Shown here piece after piece: positions 37,401-45,007 of a stretch of DNA of 64,000 bases; the first letter of the stretch is position 1, and every line of letters starts with the position of its first letter. The notes under the pieces were generated by a model that was given only the letters and a program-made list of their open reading frames with translations, was not told the origin of the DNA and did not search any database. Location: positions 1-64,000 of the forward strand of contig DOAQ01000030.1 of assembly GCA_003506435.1 (NCBI GenBank). Direction: 5' to 3'. The translations under genes and the position numbers were made by a program. The DNA is from Prolixibacteraceae bacterium (GTDB taxonomy: Bacteria > Bacteroidota > Bacteroidia > Bacteroidales > Prolixibacteraceae).

Positions 37401-37881
37401 TAATAACACCTTTGGTTGTGCCCACAATGGTAATGGTTACCCCGGGAAGGCTCCGCTCATCTCCATCAGTTACTTTTCCTTTAATCCTATTGTCTTGATT
37501 TTGAAGAATAGGTTGCTGCGTTGTTGGATATACAATAACCTGTTTGTCAACAATTTTAAACGAGAGATTGGAATTCTTTAGAGGTTCAGCAAGGATTTGC
37601 TCAATAGTTCCATTTTTAATATCGACATCAATTCTCTGATCGTCATTAACCAGATCATTATTGTATAAGAACTTGTATTCGGACTGAGTTTTAATTTGCT
37701 CAAACAACTCTTTCAGCGTTGCCTGCCTGACATTGATATCCAGCTTCGTGCTCTGTGAGTATGTATCTGCACTTAGTTTTAAAACAAACAGGAGAATAAA
37801 TACAATTGTCAATCTCATAATCAGCAAAAATTTGTTTCGCTTGCCTAAAAGGCAAAGCGTCCATACGTCATTTTTTTTCAT
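34462..37881 (-). CDS. SusC/RagA TonB-dependent receptor with STN domain, locus 2
   Basis: The 1139-residue transporter has an extended signal region (about 1-43), STN domain (about 46-117), carboxypeptidase-like regulatory domain (about 133-210), plug (with FFIRGVTTF and PLILIDNVE) and barrel ending in LGIYVNF. It shares long stretches with SusC 1, for example DVTVVAFGKQKKES, GLVGNDAIGSAEDRFFYLS and NGLGYPIQ near the C-terminus. The STN domain should signal to the FecR of this locus. The MKKNDVW start and the leader resemble those of susC 1 and support the chosen start. Confidence 0.96.
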   Translation of the reverse strand: MKKNDVWTLCLLGKRNKFLLIMRLTIVFILLFVLKLSADTYSQSTKLDINVRQATLKELFEQIKTQSEYKFLYNNDLVNDDQRIDVDIKNGTIEQILAEPLKNSNLSFKIVDKQVIVYPTTQQPILQNQDNRIKGKVTDGDERSLPGVTITIVGTTKGVITDNDGTYEIVALPNDKLVFSFIGMESLIIDIGKQKTINVQMKEKSEELEDVTVVAFGKQKKESVISSITTVKPGELKVPSSNLTTALAGRVAGMIAYQRSGEPGQDNAEFFIRGVTTFGYKVDPLILIDNVEVTTTDLARMQTDDIASFSIMKDAAATALYGARGANGVILVTTKSGSEGKTKISFRVENSISMPTKNVELANPITYMKLHNEAVLTRNPLGVLPYSQQKIDNTIAGVNPYVFPATDWRTELFKNNTMNQRYTMNIAGGGKVARYYVSGSLNKDNGILKVDKRNNFNNNINLTKYNLRSNVNVNLSKSTEMVIRMNGNFDEYTGPIHGGTEMYKMVMRSNPVLFPAYYPSEIKPNVQHIMFGNYDEGEYINPYAELVKGYKDYSRSVMLAQLELNQDLSLITEGLALRALMNTNRTSYFEVSRSCNPFYYLISSYDKRVDKYNIEPINEDTGTEYLGYSEGAKTVSSVFYLESALSYNRIFAEKHGVSAMLVYTMRQKLEANAGSLQLSLPSRNLGLSGRATYAYADKYFAEFNFGYNGSERFHKSQRFGFFPSTAIAWSISNEPFWEPFKAVVNKFRLRSSYGLVGNDAIGSAEDRFFYLSNVDMNATGASFGTDNMYSRSGVSISRYANEDITWETSKKFNVALELGLFNKLEIQAEYFNEYRTNILMTRADIPKSMGLSSTVRANVGEASGRGTDISVDYSQSFGSNFWIQARGNFTYATSRYEVYEEPEYDEPWRSRMGYSIQQEWGYIAERLFVDEFEVANSPKQFGNYMAGDIKYRDVNRDGVITEADKVPIGFPTIPEISYGFGFSAKYKNIDINAFFQGVARESFRIGVNATAPFIDNDDNGNVLSQNQLLKAYANSHWSEEERNLYALWPRLSSAPVPNNDQVSTWFQQNGAFLRLKQLEIGYSLPEVAKKLNIDLFRVYITGTNLLAWSKFKLWDVEMASNGLGYPIQKVYNLGIYVNF

Positions 37882-37930
37882 AAATTTGTTTCGTTAGCGA
37901 TTAAACCATTTTTCGTTAATGCGATTTTCT

Positions 37931-37961
37931 GACAACGGATATGTGGCTCATTTCCGTTGTC
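37931..37961 (-). promoter_or_regulatory. susC leader stem-loop, locus 2
   Basis: A perfect 9-bp stem (GACAACGGA at 37931-37939 with TCCGTTGTC at 37953-37961, 13-nt loop) lies in the fecR-susC gap. As in locus 1, an A-run precedes it on the transcript and no T-run follows. Confidence 0.6.
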
Positions 37962-38005
37962 TTTTTTTAAGATGTGGTCTGTGGTACATTAATGTGCATA
38001 GGCAA

Positions 38006-38965
38006 TTATTTTGTTATTAGTAAATATCCGTCAACGACAGTTTTGTATTGTATGCCTTGTAGTTGGCTAAAATAATTCAGAATTTGGTCAAGATTTTCTG
38101 AGTCGAAATCTGCAGTACATTTCATATTGCCGACATTTTCGTCAGATATATGGATTTTTGTGCCGAATTTCCGTTCCAGTTTTCGGGCAATCTGATATAG
38201 CGATTCGTTGTAAAACGAGATTTTTCCTAATCTCCATGAGTCAAATGGCGAGTTGGGATTATTTCTTTTGCAGATTATCGAAGTTGCTTTGTTTAGGGTA
38301 ACTTCATCGCCCGGGACGAGTTTCATCGTTTTATTAAGTTTTGTCAGACTTAATTCGATACTTCCTTCTGCCAAATGGGCACCAACTACAGGTTCGTTTG
38401 TATAACTGCTGATCATGAAACTAGTACCCAGTACTTTTATGCTCATACGTTCGGAATGAACGATAAACGGATGTTCAACATCGTGTTTCACTTCAAAATA
38501 AACTTCGCCATCCATTTCCAACTCCCGCAGCGAGCCGGTAAAACTTTCGGGATAGCTTAATGACGATTGCGCATTTAACCAAGCTTTGGACCCATCGGGG
38601 AGATCAACGGTTTTTACTTCACCAATTCCACTGTGTATATTAATTACAGCGACGTCTTCTTTCTGATAATAAATTATGATGCCCGCAATTCCCAGCACCA
38701 TAATAATAGCAGCAGCATATTTTATGGTCTTTAGCAGAAAAGAAGCCACTGGTTTTTCCGTATTGTCAATTTTCCGGAAGGTATGTAGTTTAATTTGTTC
38801 CTTATTTACCGCTTTTGGGTAGAGTTTCGTCCAGAACCGATCGACCCATTGAAACAAATCATCCGACTCCGAATTACTTTCAAACTCTTTTCTTATTTCT
38901 GATTGTTGACTTTCGCCCGAATAGTAGTCTGAAATTTTACTGAATAATTGCTTTTTATTCTCCAT
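38006..38965 (-). CDS. FecR-type anti-sigma factor, locus 2
   Basis: From the ATG at 38965 the protein has 319 residues: cytoplasmic sigma-binding part (about 1-75), one transmembrane helix (about 79-97, YAAAIIMVLGIAGIIIYY), FecR domain (about 105-205, with VDLPDGSKAWLNAQSSLSYP) and C-terminal DUF4974 domain (about 245-318). It should restrain the sigma factor encoded upstream until SusC 2 binds ligand. The in-frame start 39 bases upstream lacks family support. It is about 70 residues shorter than the FecR of locus 1 and differs most in the region before the FecR domain. Confidence 0.94.
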   Translation of the reverse strand: MENKKQLFSKISDYYSGESQQSEIRKEFESNSESDDLFQWVDRFWTKLYPKAVNKEQIKLHTFRKIDNTEKPVASFLLKTIKYAAAIIMVLGIAGIIIYYQKEDVAVINIHSGIGEVKTVDLPDGSKAWLNAQSSLSYPESFTGSLRELEMDGEVYFEVKHDVEHPFIVHSERMSIKVLGTSFMISSYTNEPVVGAHLAEGSIELSLTKLNKTMKLVPGDEVTLNKATSIICKRNNPNSPFDSWRLGKISFYNESLYQIARKLERKFGTKIHISDENVGNMKCTADFDSENLDQILNYFSQLQGIQYKTVVDGYLLITK

Positions 38966-39136
38966 TTTTTCGATTGTTATACAATCCAATGACGCAGGGT
39001 TCAAAAAAATGGACTAGAAAGAATTAATTCTTTTTTTGAAATGAGAATATTTTTATGGTTATTCTCTTCAAGTTTTCACAGATGTTTATTGCCGATTACA
39101 GCTTTTTATATGGCCATTGGAGATAAAAAGGAGCGT

Positions 39137-39739
39137 TCATTGTATTTTGCGTCCTGCAAAAAGAAAAAACTGAATATCGGAATTGGTAATTACATTATCC
39201 TTATTTGAAACTCCAACATAGTCACATATCTTTTCAAGGGCATAGGCAATGTGATTTTTTACTGTATATGGAGAAATATTCATGATTTCCGCAATTTCTT
39301 TGTATTTGAGGCCGTTAATTTTAGCCATACTGAACGCCATTTTACATTTGGCTGGAAGTAAGTCTATAGCTGTGTTAATTTTATCAATCATATCCTGGTT
39401 GAAAAGTTCTGATCCGTCACTTTCCAGAGGAGCAAAATAGTATTCCTCAATTTCTTCAAGATTTACAATTTTTACCCGTTTATTTTTGCGGATAAAGGAA
39501 ATACTCTCATTTCGGGCTAAAATAAAAAGATAGGATTTTATATTATTGATGTTGGAGATTGTATCACGTTTGTTCCATATCTTAACGAATACATCACTCA
39601 CCAGTTCTTCTGCTGATTCACTATTGTTTACAATCCCCCTAATGAACAGGAATAAATCATTAGAATACAAATCCATCAACAATTGCAAACCCTTTCTGGT
39701 CAATTTGTCTTCCGTTTGTTCGGTGTATATTCTGTTCAT
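39137..39739 (-). CDS. ECF RNA polymerase sigma factor, locus 2
   Basis: A 200-residue ECF sigma-70 factor: region 2 (ESAEELVSDVFVKIWNKR, about 42-60) and region 4 (LKYKEIAEIMNISPYTVKNH, about 148-167). It belongs to the common Bacteroidota RpoE-like group next to FecR. Its sequence is only distantly similar to sigma factor 1 of the adjacent locus, unlike the structural genes, which are close. It has a well-formed housekeeping promoter and lies back to back with the lacI-type gene on the plus strand. Confidence 0.95.
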   Translation of the reverse strand: MNRIYTEQTEDKLTRKGLQLLMDLYSNDLFLFIRGIVNNSESAEELVSDVFVKIWNKRDTISNINNIKSYLFILARNESISFIRKNKRVKIVNLEEIEEYYFAPLESDGSELFNQDMIDKINTAIDLLPAKCKMAFSMAKINGLKYKEIAEIMNISPYTVKNHIAYALEKICDYVGVSNKDNVITNSDIQFFLFAGRKIQ

Positions 39740-39758
39740 ATACTATGTGATAAGTTTT

Positions 39759-39790
39759 CAAATGTAAGAAATATAAACACTACTGTCAAA
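39759..39790 (-). promoter_or_regulatory. Promoter of sigma factor 2 (TTTG-N20-TACATTTG)
   Basis: On the minus strand TTTG (39787-39790) is separated by 20 bases from TACATTTG (39759-39766), an excellent match to the Bacteroidota housekeeping -33/-7 consensus. It ends 20 bases before the sigma start codon. Confidence 0.75.
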
Positions 39791-39955
39791 CACTTTAATC
39801 CGTACCCAATGCAGGGATTTCTTGTTGGGATGAACGTTTCTTTTGAAGTAGTATCACTATTATATGTAGCTAAAAAGATTTAGCTTTATAAGCAACTGAT
39901 AAAAAGAATAATACAAATTATATGTCATTTTATACCAGATATATCGTTTTTATTA

Positions 39956-39963
39956 TAAATTTG
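39956..39963 (+). promoter_or_regulatory. Candidate -7 box for the LacI operon (TAAATTTG)
   Basis: TAAATTTG matches TAnnTTTG about 70 bases before the regulator ATG. No good -33 was found, which would fit a regulated promoter. Confidence 0.45.
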
Positions 39964-39994
39964 TTCCAGACAATATATCTCATTAATGTCAATG

Positions 39995-40008
39995 TATAAG
40001 CGTTTCTA
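39995..40008. promoter_or_regulatory. Possible LacI-family operator
   Basis: TATAAGCGTTTCTA is an imperfect palindrome with the AAnCGnTT core typical of LacI-family sites. It lies between the candidate promoter and the regulator start, a place suited to autoregulation. The match is weak. Confidence 0.35.
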
Positions 40009-40033
40009 TAATACTTTAACAGTTTAGCATAGA

Positions 40034-41041
40034 ATGAAAAAAGTAGGATTGGAAGAAATCGCAAAACAATTGGGCGTATCGAAAACAACTGTTTCGCTGG
40101 TTTTGAATAATAAAGCGAAAGAAAACCGGATCAGTGATGAGATTATGAAAAAGGTAAAAAAGCTGGCTGAAGAGTTGAATTATACTCCCAATCATTTTGC
40201 ACGCGGATTACGGAAAGGAACAACCAATACGGTTGGGTTGATCATTGGCGATATTTCCAACCCGTTTTTTTCGAGAATTGCCCGGTATATTGAAGATGAA
40301 GCTGCTAAAGAAGATTACCACGTTATTGTAGCCAGTTCGGACGAGAAAAAGGAAAAGACAGAGCAGCTCATCCATATTTTACTGGATAAGAAAGTAGATG
40401 GACTGATCATTACTCCTAACTATCAGAATTCGGAGATCGTTTTGTGGCTGAAAAAACAGGAAGTTCCGTTTGTTTTGGTCGACCGGTATTTCCCCAAAAT
40501 AAAAACCAATTACGTCGGGGTGGATAACGGAGCGGGAATATCCTCTGCAATTACCCATTTATATGAACAGGGGTATGAAAAAATTGCGTTAATAACCTAT
40601 CATCCTTTGATGAGTAACATCAAGGAACGGATTAATGGTTTTCGGGAAGCGTTGAAAAAGAACAACCTGCGGTTGCATAATCAGTATATCCAGGAAGTGT
40701 CGTATACATCAACCGAAGACGATGTGAAACTGGCAATCGACCAACTCCTGGCGCTGACCAATCCGCCCCGCGCTATTTTATTTGCAACCAATAAAATCGG
40801 CCTGTACGGGATGGAGCATCTCAATGCCCGGAATGTCCGGATTCCGCAGGATATATCCGTAATCTCGTTTGACGATGATCCTGCTTTCCGTCTGTCGTAT
40901 CCGCCGGTTACCGTTATTGAACAGCCTTTAAAAGAAATTGCAACCGATGCAGCAAGGCTTCTTCTGGAACAGATGAAAACAAAAAAAATTAAATACGAAG
41001 AAATTGTAAAACCAGTAAATCTAATTATCAGAAAATCATAA
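40034..41041 (+). CDS. LacI-family transcriptional regulator
   Basis: This 335-residue regulator has the N-terminal LacI helix-turn-helix (GLEEIAKQLGVSKTTVSLVLN, about 4-24 in two parts) with hinge helix NHFARGLRKG (about 53-62), followed by a periplasmic-binding-protein-like sugar sensor domain (about 65-330; NTVGLIIGDISNPFFS, VDGLIITP, VISFDDDPAF). It probably represses the plus-strand operon starting 20 bases after it (GH172, DUF6786, permease, GH116) and its own transcription, releasing when it binds the imported sugar. It is divergent from sigma factor 2. Confidence 0.95.
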   Translation: MKKVGLEEIAKQLGVSKTTVSLVLNNKAKENRISDEIMKKVKKLAEELNYTPNHFARGLRKGTTNTVGLIIGDISNPFFSRIARYIEDEAAKEDYHVIVASSDEKKEKTEQLIHILLDKKVDGLIITPNYQNSEIVLWLKKQEVPFVLVDRYFPKIKTNYVGVDNGAGISSAITHLYEQGYEKIALITYHPLMSNIKERINGFREALKKNNLRLHNQYIQEVSYTSTEDDVKLAIDQLLALTNPPRAILFATNKIGLYGMEHLNARNVRIPQDISVISFDDDPAFRLSYPPVTVIEQPLKEIATDAARLLLEQMKTKKIKYEEIVKPVNLIIRKS

Positions 41042-41060
41042 ACCATCTAAATTAAATCGT

Positions 41061-42224
41061 ATGAGACGTTTAAAAACTCAAACATTACTTCTTGCTTTGT
41101 TGCTTATTGCACTGGGGTCGAATGGCCAAAACTGGAACGGATTGGATGTCAACATGAATAACCTGTATCGTTTGTCGAATGCCAAAACCCGATCCATCAG
41201 TTCTGAAAACTTTACCGGTGAAAAAGGAAAAGGGGGAATGGCGCGTCTGGAAGACAAAGATATTCCGAACAAGGCAAATGCCCACAATGCAGCCCGCGAT
41301 CTGGGACAGGGGTGGAAAGTGAACCCGTATGTGCGTATTCAGCCCGGGGAAACATTTACAATGGCCGAAATTGAAGGCCCGGGAGCCATTCAGCATATAT
41401 GGATGACACCTACTGGTGTTTGGCGCTATTCCATTATCCGTATTTACTGGGACGATGAAAAGGAACCTTCGGTAGAATGTCCCGTAGGCGATTTCTTTGG
41501 AATGGGCTGGAATGAATACGCCCCGCTTAATTCACTTGCCATTTGTGTGAACCCGGGAAGCGCCTTTAACTGTTACTGGTCGATGCCCTTCAGGAAAAAA
41601 TGCAGGATCACGATGGAAAATATTAACAACAAGGACCAGATGACTTTGTATTACCAGATTGATTATACATTAACCGAAATACCTGCCGATGCAGCTTATT
41701 TCCATGCACAGTTTCGCCGGGCCAATACCAACGAAACGTCAGATTATACTATTGTTGACGGCATAAAAGGAAAAGGACAATATGTGGGAACGTATCTTGC
41801 ATGGGGAGTCAATAACAATGGATGGTGGGGCGAAGGTGAAATTAAATTTTTCATGGATGGCGACGGCCAGTTCCCGACGATTTGCGGAACAGGGACTGAA
41901 GATTATTTCTGTGGCTCGTACAATTTCGACAGGGAAGGACAGTATAAGGAATTTTGTACACCATATACCGGGTTGCATCAGGTAATCCGGCCTGACGGTA
42001 CATATAAATCGCAGCAGCGTTTTGGGTTGTACCGCTGGCACATTGCCGATCCGGTACGTTTCGAAAAAGACCTGAAAGTTACTATTCAGGATTTGGGATG
42101 GAGACACGATAAAAGATACCTGCCTCAGAAATCGGATATCTCTTCTACATCTTTCTGGTATCAAGCTGAGCCTCATGCTAAATACCCCCAGTTTCCGTCG
42201 AAAGATGAACTGGAAGTAAATTAG
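41061..42224 (+). CDS. GH172-type glycoside hydrolase (DUF2961)
   Basis: The 387-residue secreted protein (signal MRRLKTQTLLLALLLIALGSN) is a DUF2961 protein, now glycoside hydrolase family 172, whose founders act on alpha-D-fructofuranosides and related arabinofuranosides. The double jelly-roll motifs are seen: GPGAIQHIWMTPTG, CPVGDFFGMGWNEY, WWGEGEIKFFMDG (Glu258/Glu260) and GTGTEDYF (Glu280). The glutamates in the last two motifs are the likely catalytic pair. It is the first structural gene of the LacI-controlled operon. The length agrees with compact Bacteroidota members. The exact substrate is unknown. Confidence 0.9.
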   Translation: MRRLKTQTLLLALLLIALGSNGQNWNGLDVNMNNLYRLSNAKTRSISSENFTGEKGKGGMARLEDKDIPNKANAHNAARDLGQGWKVNPYVRIQPGETFTMAEIEGPGAIQHIWMTPTGVWRYSIIRIYWDDEKEPSVECPVGDFFGMGWNEYAPLNSLAICVNPGSAFNCYWSMPFRKKCRITMENINNKDQMTLYYQIDYTLTEIPADAAYFHAQFRRANTNETSDYTIVDGIKGKGQYVGTYLAWGVNNNGWWGEGEIKFFMDGDGQFPTICGTGTEDYFCGSYNFDREGQYKEFCTPYTGLHQVIRPDGTYKSQQRFGLYRWHIADPVRFEKDLKVTIQDLGWRHDKRYLPQKSDISSTSFWYQAEPHAKYPQFPSKDELEVN

Positions 42225-42248
42225 TTGGATCAGATTGATTTAAGGTGT

Positions 42249-43517
42249 ATGGAAAAAAATCATATAAATAGAAATTACCGGCTGGCAGCCATTGGGATAT
42301 TCATTATCTTGGTAGCCTGCACTTCGGGAAAAAGAAATTCAAATCAGATGCAAAACGATACAAAATCTTGTCCAAAGGGTACTTACGGTTACGATGTTTC
42401 ATTTCTTGCTGAAAACAAGATGGAAACCATTGAGTTGAAAGATACGGTGACCGACGCCCGTGTTTTAATTGCCCCCGGTCTTCAGGGGCGGGTAATGACC
42501 AGCGCGGCAGGTGGCAATCAGGGAGCCAGCTACGGATGGATCAACTATAAGTTGATTGAATCGGGACAACGGAGTAGCCAGTTCAACGCGTTTGGCGGGG
42601 AGGAGCGGTTTTGGATCGGACCGGAAGGCGGCCCTTTTTCCATCTATTTCAAAAAAGGAGACGAGCAGGTTTTTGCTAATTGGCAGGTACCAAAGGAAAT
42701 TGATACTGAAGCCTTCGGTGTTACGGAAAAAACGATGGGGATGGTGCGCTTCAGTAAAGATTTTTCGCTGACGAATGCTTCCGGGACAAAGTTGGACCTT
42801 GGCGTTGAACGGACAGTAAAAATCCTGTCAAAGAATGAGACTGAGCAGGTATTACAGGTTCAGCTTGGCGACTCGCTGAATTTTGTGGCTTTTGAAACGG
42901 AAAATATTCTCAGCAACAAAGGCGCCAACGACTGGACAGAAAAGAACGGTTTTCTTTCAATCTGGTTACTGTGCATGTTCAATCCTTCCGAAAAAGGTGT
43001 GGTTTGCATTCCCTATAAAACAGGGGACGGAATTTCAGGAAAAATAGTAACCGATGATTATTTTGGTAAAGTTCCTGCCGACCGGTTGATTGTAAAAGAC
43101 GGTGTTCTTTTCTTTAAAACCGATGGAAAATTCCGGAGTAAAATTGGTATTCCCCCACAACGGGCGCTTCCGTACTGCGGAAGTTACGATGCCGGAAGCC
43201 GGGTACTCACAGTGCTTTGGTATTCACAACCCGATGTTCCTGCGAAATATGTGAACTCCGTTTGGGGAGCGCAGGATGACCCGTTAAGCGGAGATGCGGT
43301 TAATTCCTACAATGATGGGCCAACGGATGACGGTTCAATCATGGGGCCGTTTTACGAGATTGAAAGTTCGTCGCCTGCCGCCTTGTTAAAAGCAGGAGGG
43401 CAGATTACGCATGTTCAGCGTATTTTTCATATTTCCGGAGATGAAAAACAATTGAGTGAAATTTCAAGGAAACTCTTTGGCGTTTCAGTCGATGAAATCA
43501 AAGGAGTATTTAAATAG
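42249..43517 (+). CDS. DUF6786 family lipoprotein
   Basis: From the ATG at 42249 the protein has 422 residues with a lipoprotein signal ending IILVAC. The rest is an all-beta protein of the DUF6786 type, with YDVSFLAEN, ARVLIAPGLQGRVMTSAAGG, and FNAFGGEERFWIGPEGG near the N-terminus. The layout recalls aldose-epimerase/galactose-mutarotase-like beta-sandwiches, suggesting sugar binding or mutarotation in the periplasm, but no activity is established. It follows GH172 by 24 bases. A TTG codon at 42225 would add eight residues directly after the GH172 stop. Confidence 0.75.
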   Translation: MEKNHINRNYRLAAIGIFIILVACTSGKRNSNQMQNDTKSCPKGTYGYDVSFLAENKMETIELKDTVTDARVLIAPGLQGRVMTSAAGGNQGASYGWINYKLIESGQRSSQFNAFGGEERFWIGPEGGPFSIYFKKGDEQVFANWQVPKEIDTEAFGVTEKTMGMVRFSKDFSLTNASGTKLDLGVERTVKILSKNETEQVLQVQLGDSLNFVAFETENILSNKGANDWTEKNGFLSIWLLCMFNPSEKGVVCIPYKTGDGISGKIVTDDYFGKVPADRLIVKDGVLFFKTDGKFRSKIGIPPQRALPYCGSYDAGSRVLTVLWYSQPDVPAKYVNSVWGAQDDPLSGDAVNSYNDGPTDDGSIMGPFYEIESSSPAALLKAGGQITHVQRIFHISGDEKQLSEISRKLFGVSVDEIKGVFK

Positions 43518-43560
43518 CGGTGTGATTTTTTCAGTTTAAAAATTTATTAATCAGTAAATT

Positions 43561-44991
43561 ATGGAAAAACAACGGATTATCCCGAAAGGAATTGTTCTGC
43601 CGTTTATTTTACTTACCTCCTTGTTTTTTGCATGGGCGGTTCCCAATAATCTGACCGATACCATGCTGGCGGCATTCAAACGGATTATGAGCATGACCGA
43701 TTCGAAAACAGCCTGGATACAGGTGGCATGCTATCTGCTTGGCTATGGTTGTTTCGCAATCCCTGCGGCTCTTTTCATAAAAAAGTATACCTACAAGTCA
43801 GGAGTTATGCTGGGGCTTGGCATGTATGCCTTGGGTACTTTTCTGTTTTATCCGGCCATGCTTACGGCAGGCGCCAATATCGACATTAGTTTTTTCATGT
43901 TCCTTTTGGCTATTGTTGTCCTGTTTGCAGGTCTTTCAATTCTTGAGACAGCCACCAATTCGTATGTATGCGCTATCGGGCCGGAAGAAACAGCGACTCA
44001 GCGTTTGAATTTCTCGCAATCGTTCAATCCGTTTGGGGCAATTACCGGAGTTGTTGTCAGCCAGGTTTTCATTTTGTCGCAGCTTAATACGATGAGCGCT
44101 TCGGAAAGAGCTGCCCTTCCTCTGGAAGAATTAGGAAAGATTCAGGCAGTTGAGCTGAATGCTGTAACCATGACATACGTGACAATCGGGTTAATAATGG
44201 TAGGCCTGCTGGCTGCTATTTATTTTACCCGGATGCCCAACCTGAAGGAAGATGATAAACGGCTGGATTTTGTTGCTACTTTCCGAAGATTGATGAAGAA
44301 TAAAAATTATGTATGGGCAGTGGTTGCACAGTTTTTTTATGTGGGAGCGCAGATTGCAGTGTGGTCGTTTGTCATCCGCTATGTCATGCAGCAGTTGCAA
44401 CTCGATTCCATTGTACAACAGTTGGGTGAGAATCCTTCGCCGGAGCAAATTATTACAGCGTTGCGTAGCGTTGAACCTGTTGCTGCAAGCTTCTACAACC
44501 TTTGTGAATGGGCAGGGCTCGACGGTTTGCTTCCCCAAACAACAGAACAGGCAGGGGCTTCATACTATATCATTTCGCTTGTTTTGTTTGTGATTGCCCG
44601 GTTCGTTTGTACCGGCCTCATGCGGTTTATTAATCCCCGTAACCTGTTGACTGTTCTTTCTGCTCTTGCCGTGATTTGCTGTTTTGTGACGATTTATGCC
44701 GAAGGAAGTATCGGTGTTTATGCGTTAATGGGCATATCGGGATGCATGTCGCTGATGTTCCCGACCATTTACGGACTGGGTATTGCTGGTCTCGGAAACG
44801 ACACCAAGATTGGCGGCGCCGGAATGGTGATGGCAATTGCAGGCGCAGCAGTACTTACTCAAATTCAAGGCATTGTCTCTGATCAGGTTGGAAGTATTAA
44901 GCTGGCCTACTGGGTTCCGGCTTTTGCTTTTGTGGTGGTTGGGTTTTACGGCGCTTACGTGTGCTGCAAACGGGAATCTATATTATTGTAA
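43561..44991 (+). CDS. FucP-like MFS sugar:proton symporter
   Basis: A 476-residue inner-membrane transporter with about 12 helices, matching the L-fucose permease family: PNNLTDTM in helix 1, LETATNSYVCAIGPEETATQ in helix 4, and RLNFSQSFNPFGAITG. A longer loop (about 275-325) interrupts helices 7 and 8, as in several Bacteroidota glucose/galactose/fucose permeases. It probably brings the monosaccharide released by GH172/GH116 into the cell. It lies 43 bases after the DUF6786 gene and 16 before GH116. It is also a candidate source of the inducer for the LacI-type regulator. Confidence 0.93.
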   Translation: MEKQRIIPKGIVLPFILLTSLFFAWAVPNNLTDTMLAAFKRIMSMTDSKTAWIQVACYLLGYGCFAIPAALFIKKYTYKSGVMLGLGMYALGTFLFYPAMLTAGANIDISFFMFLLAIVVLFAGLSILETATNSYVCAIGPEETATQRLNFSQSFNPFGAITGVVVSQVFILSQLNTMSASERAALPLEELGKIQAVELNAVTMTYVTIGLIMVGLLAAIYFTRMPNLKEDDKRLDFVATFRRLMKNKNYVWAVVAQFFYVGAQIAVWSFVIRYVMQQLQLDSIVQQLGENPSPEQIITALRSVEPVAASFYNLCEWAGLDGLLPQTTEQAGASYYIISLVLFVIARFVCTGLMRFINPRNLLTVLSALAVICCFVTIYAEGSIGVYALMGISGCMSLMFPTIYGLGIAGLGNDTKIGGAGMVMAIAGAAVLTQIQGIVSDQVGSIKLAYWVPAFAFVVVGFYGAYVCCKRESILL

Positions 44992-45007
44992 CAGAAAATT
45001 TGAACCA

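Noticed and set aside
39683..39883. 66-codon plus-strand frame between sigma factor 2 and the LacI gene
   Set aside because: It starts inside the sigma gene on the other strand and overlaps the promoter region of sigma factor 2.
44837..45007. Upstream extension of the GH116 frame
   Set aside because: It overlaps the permease gene for most of its length and would hide the lipoprotein signal that starts at 45008.
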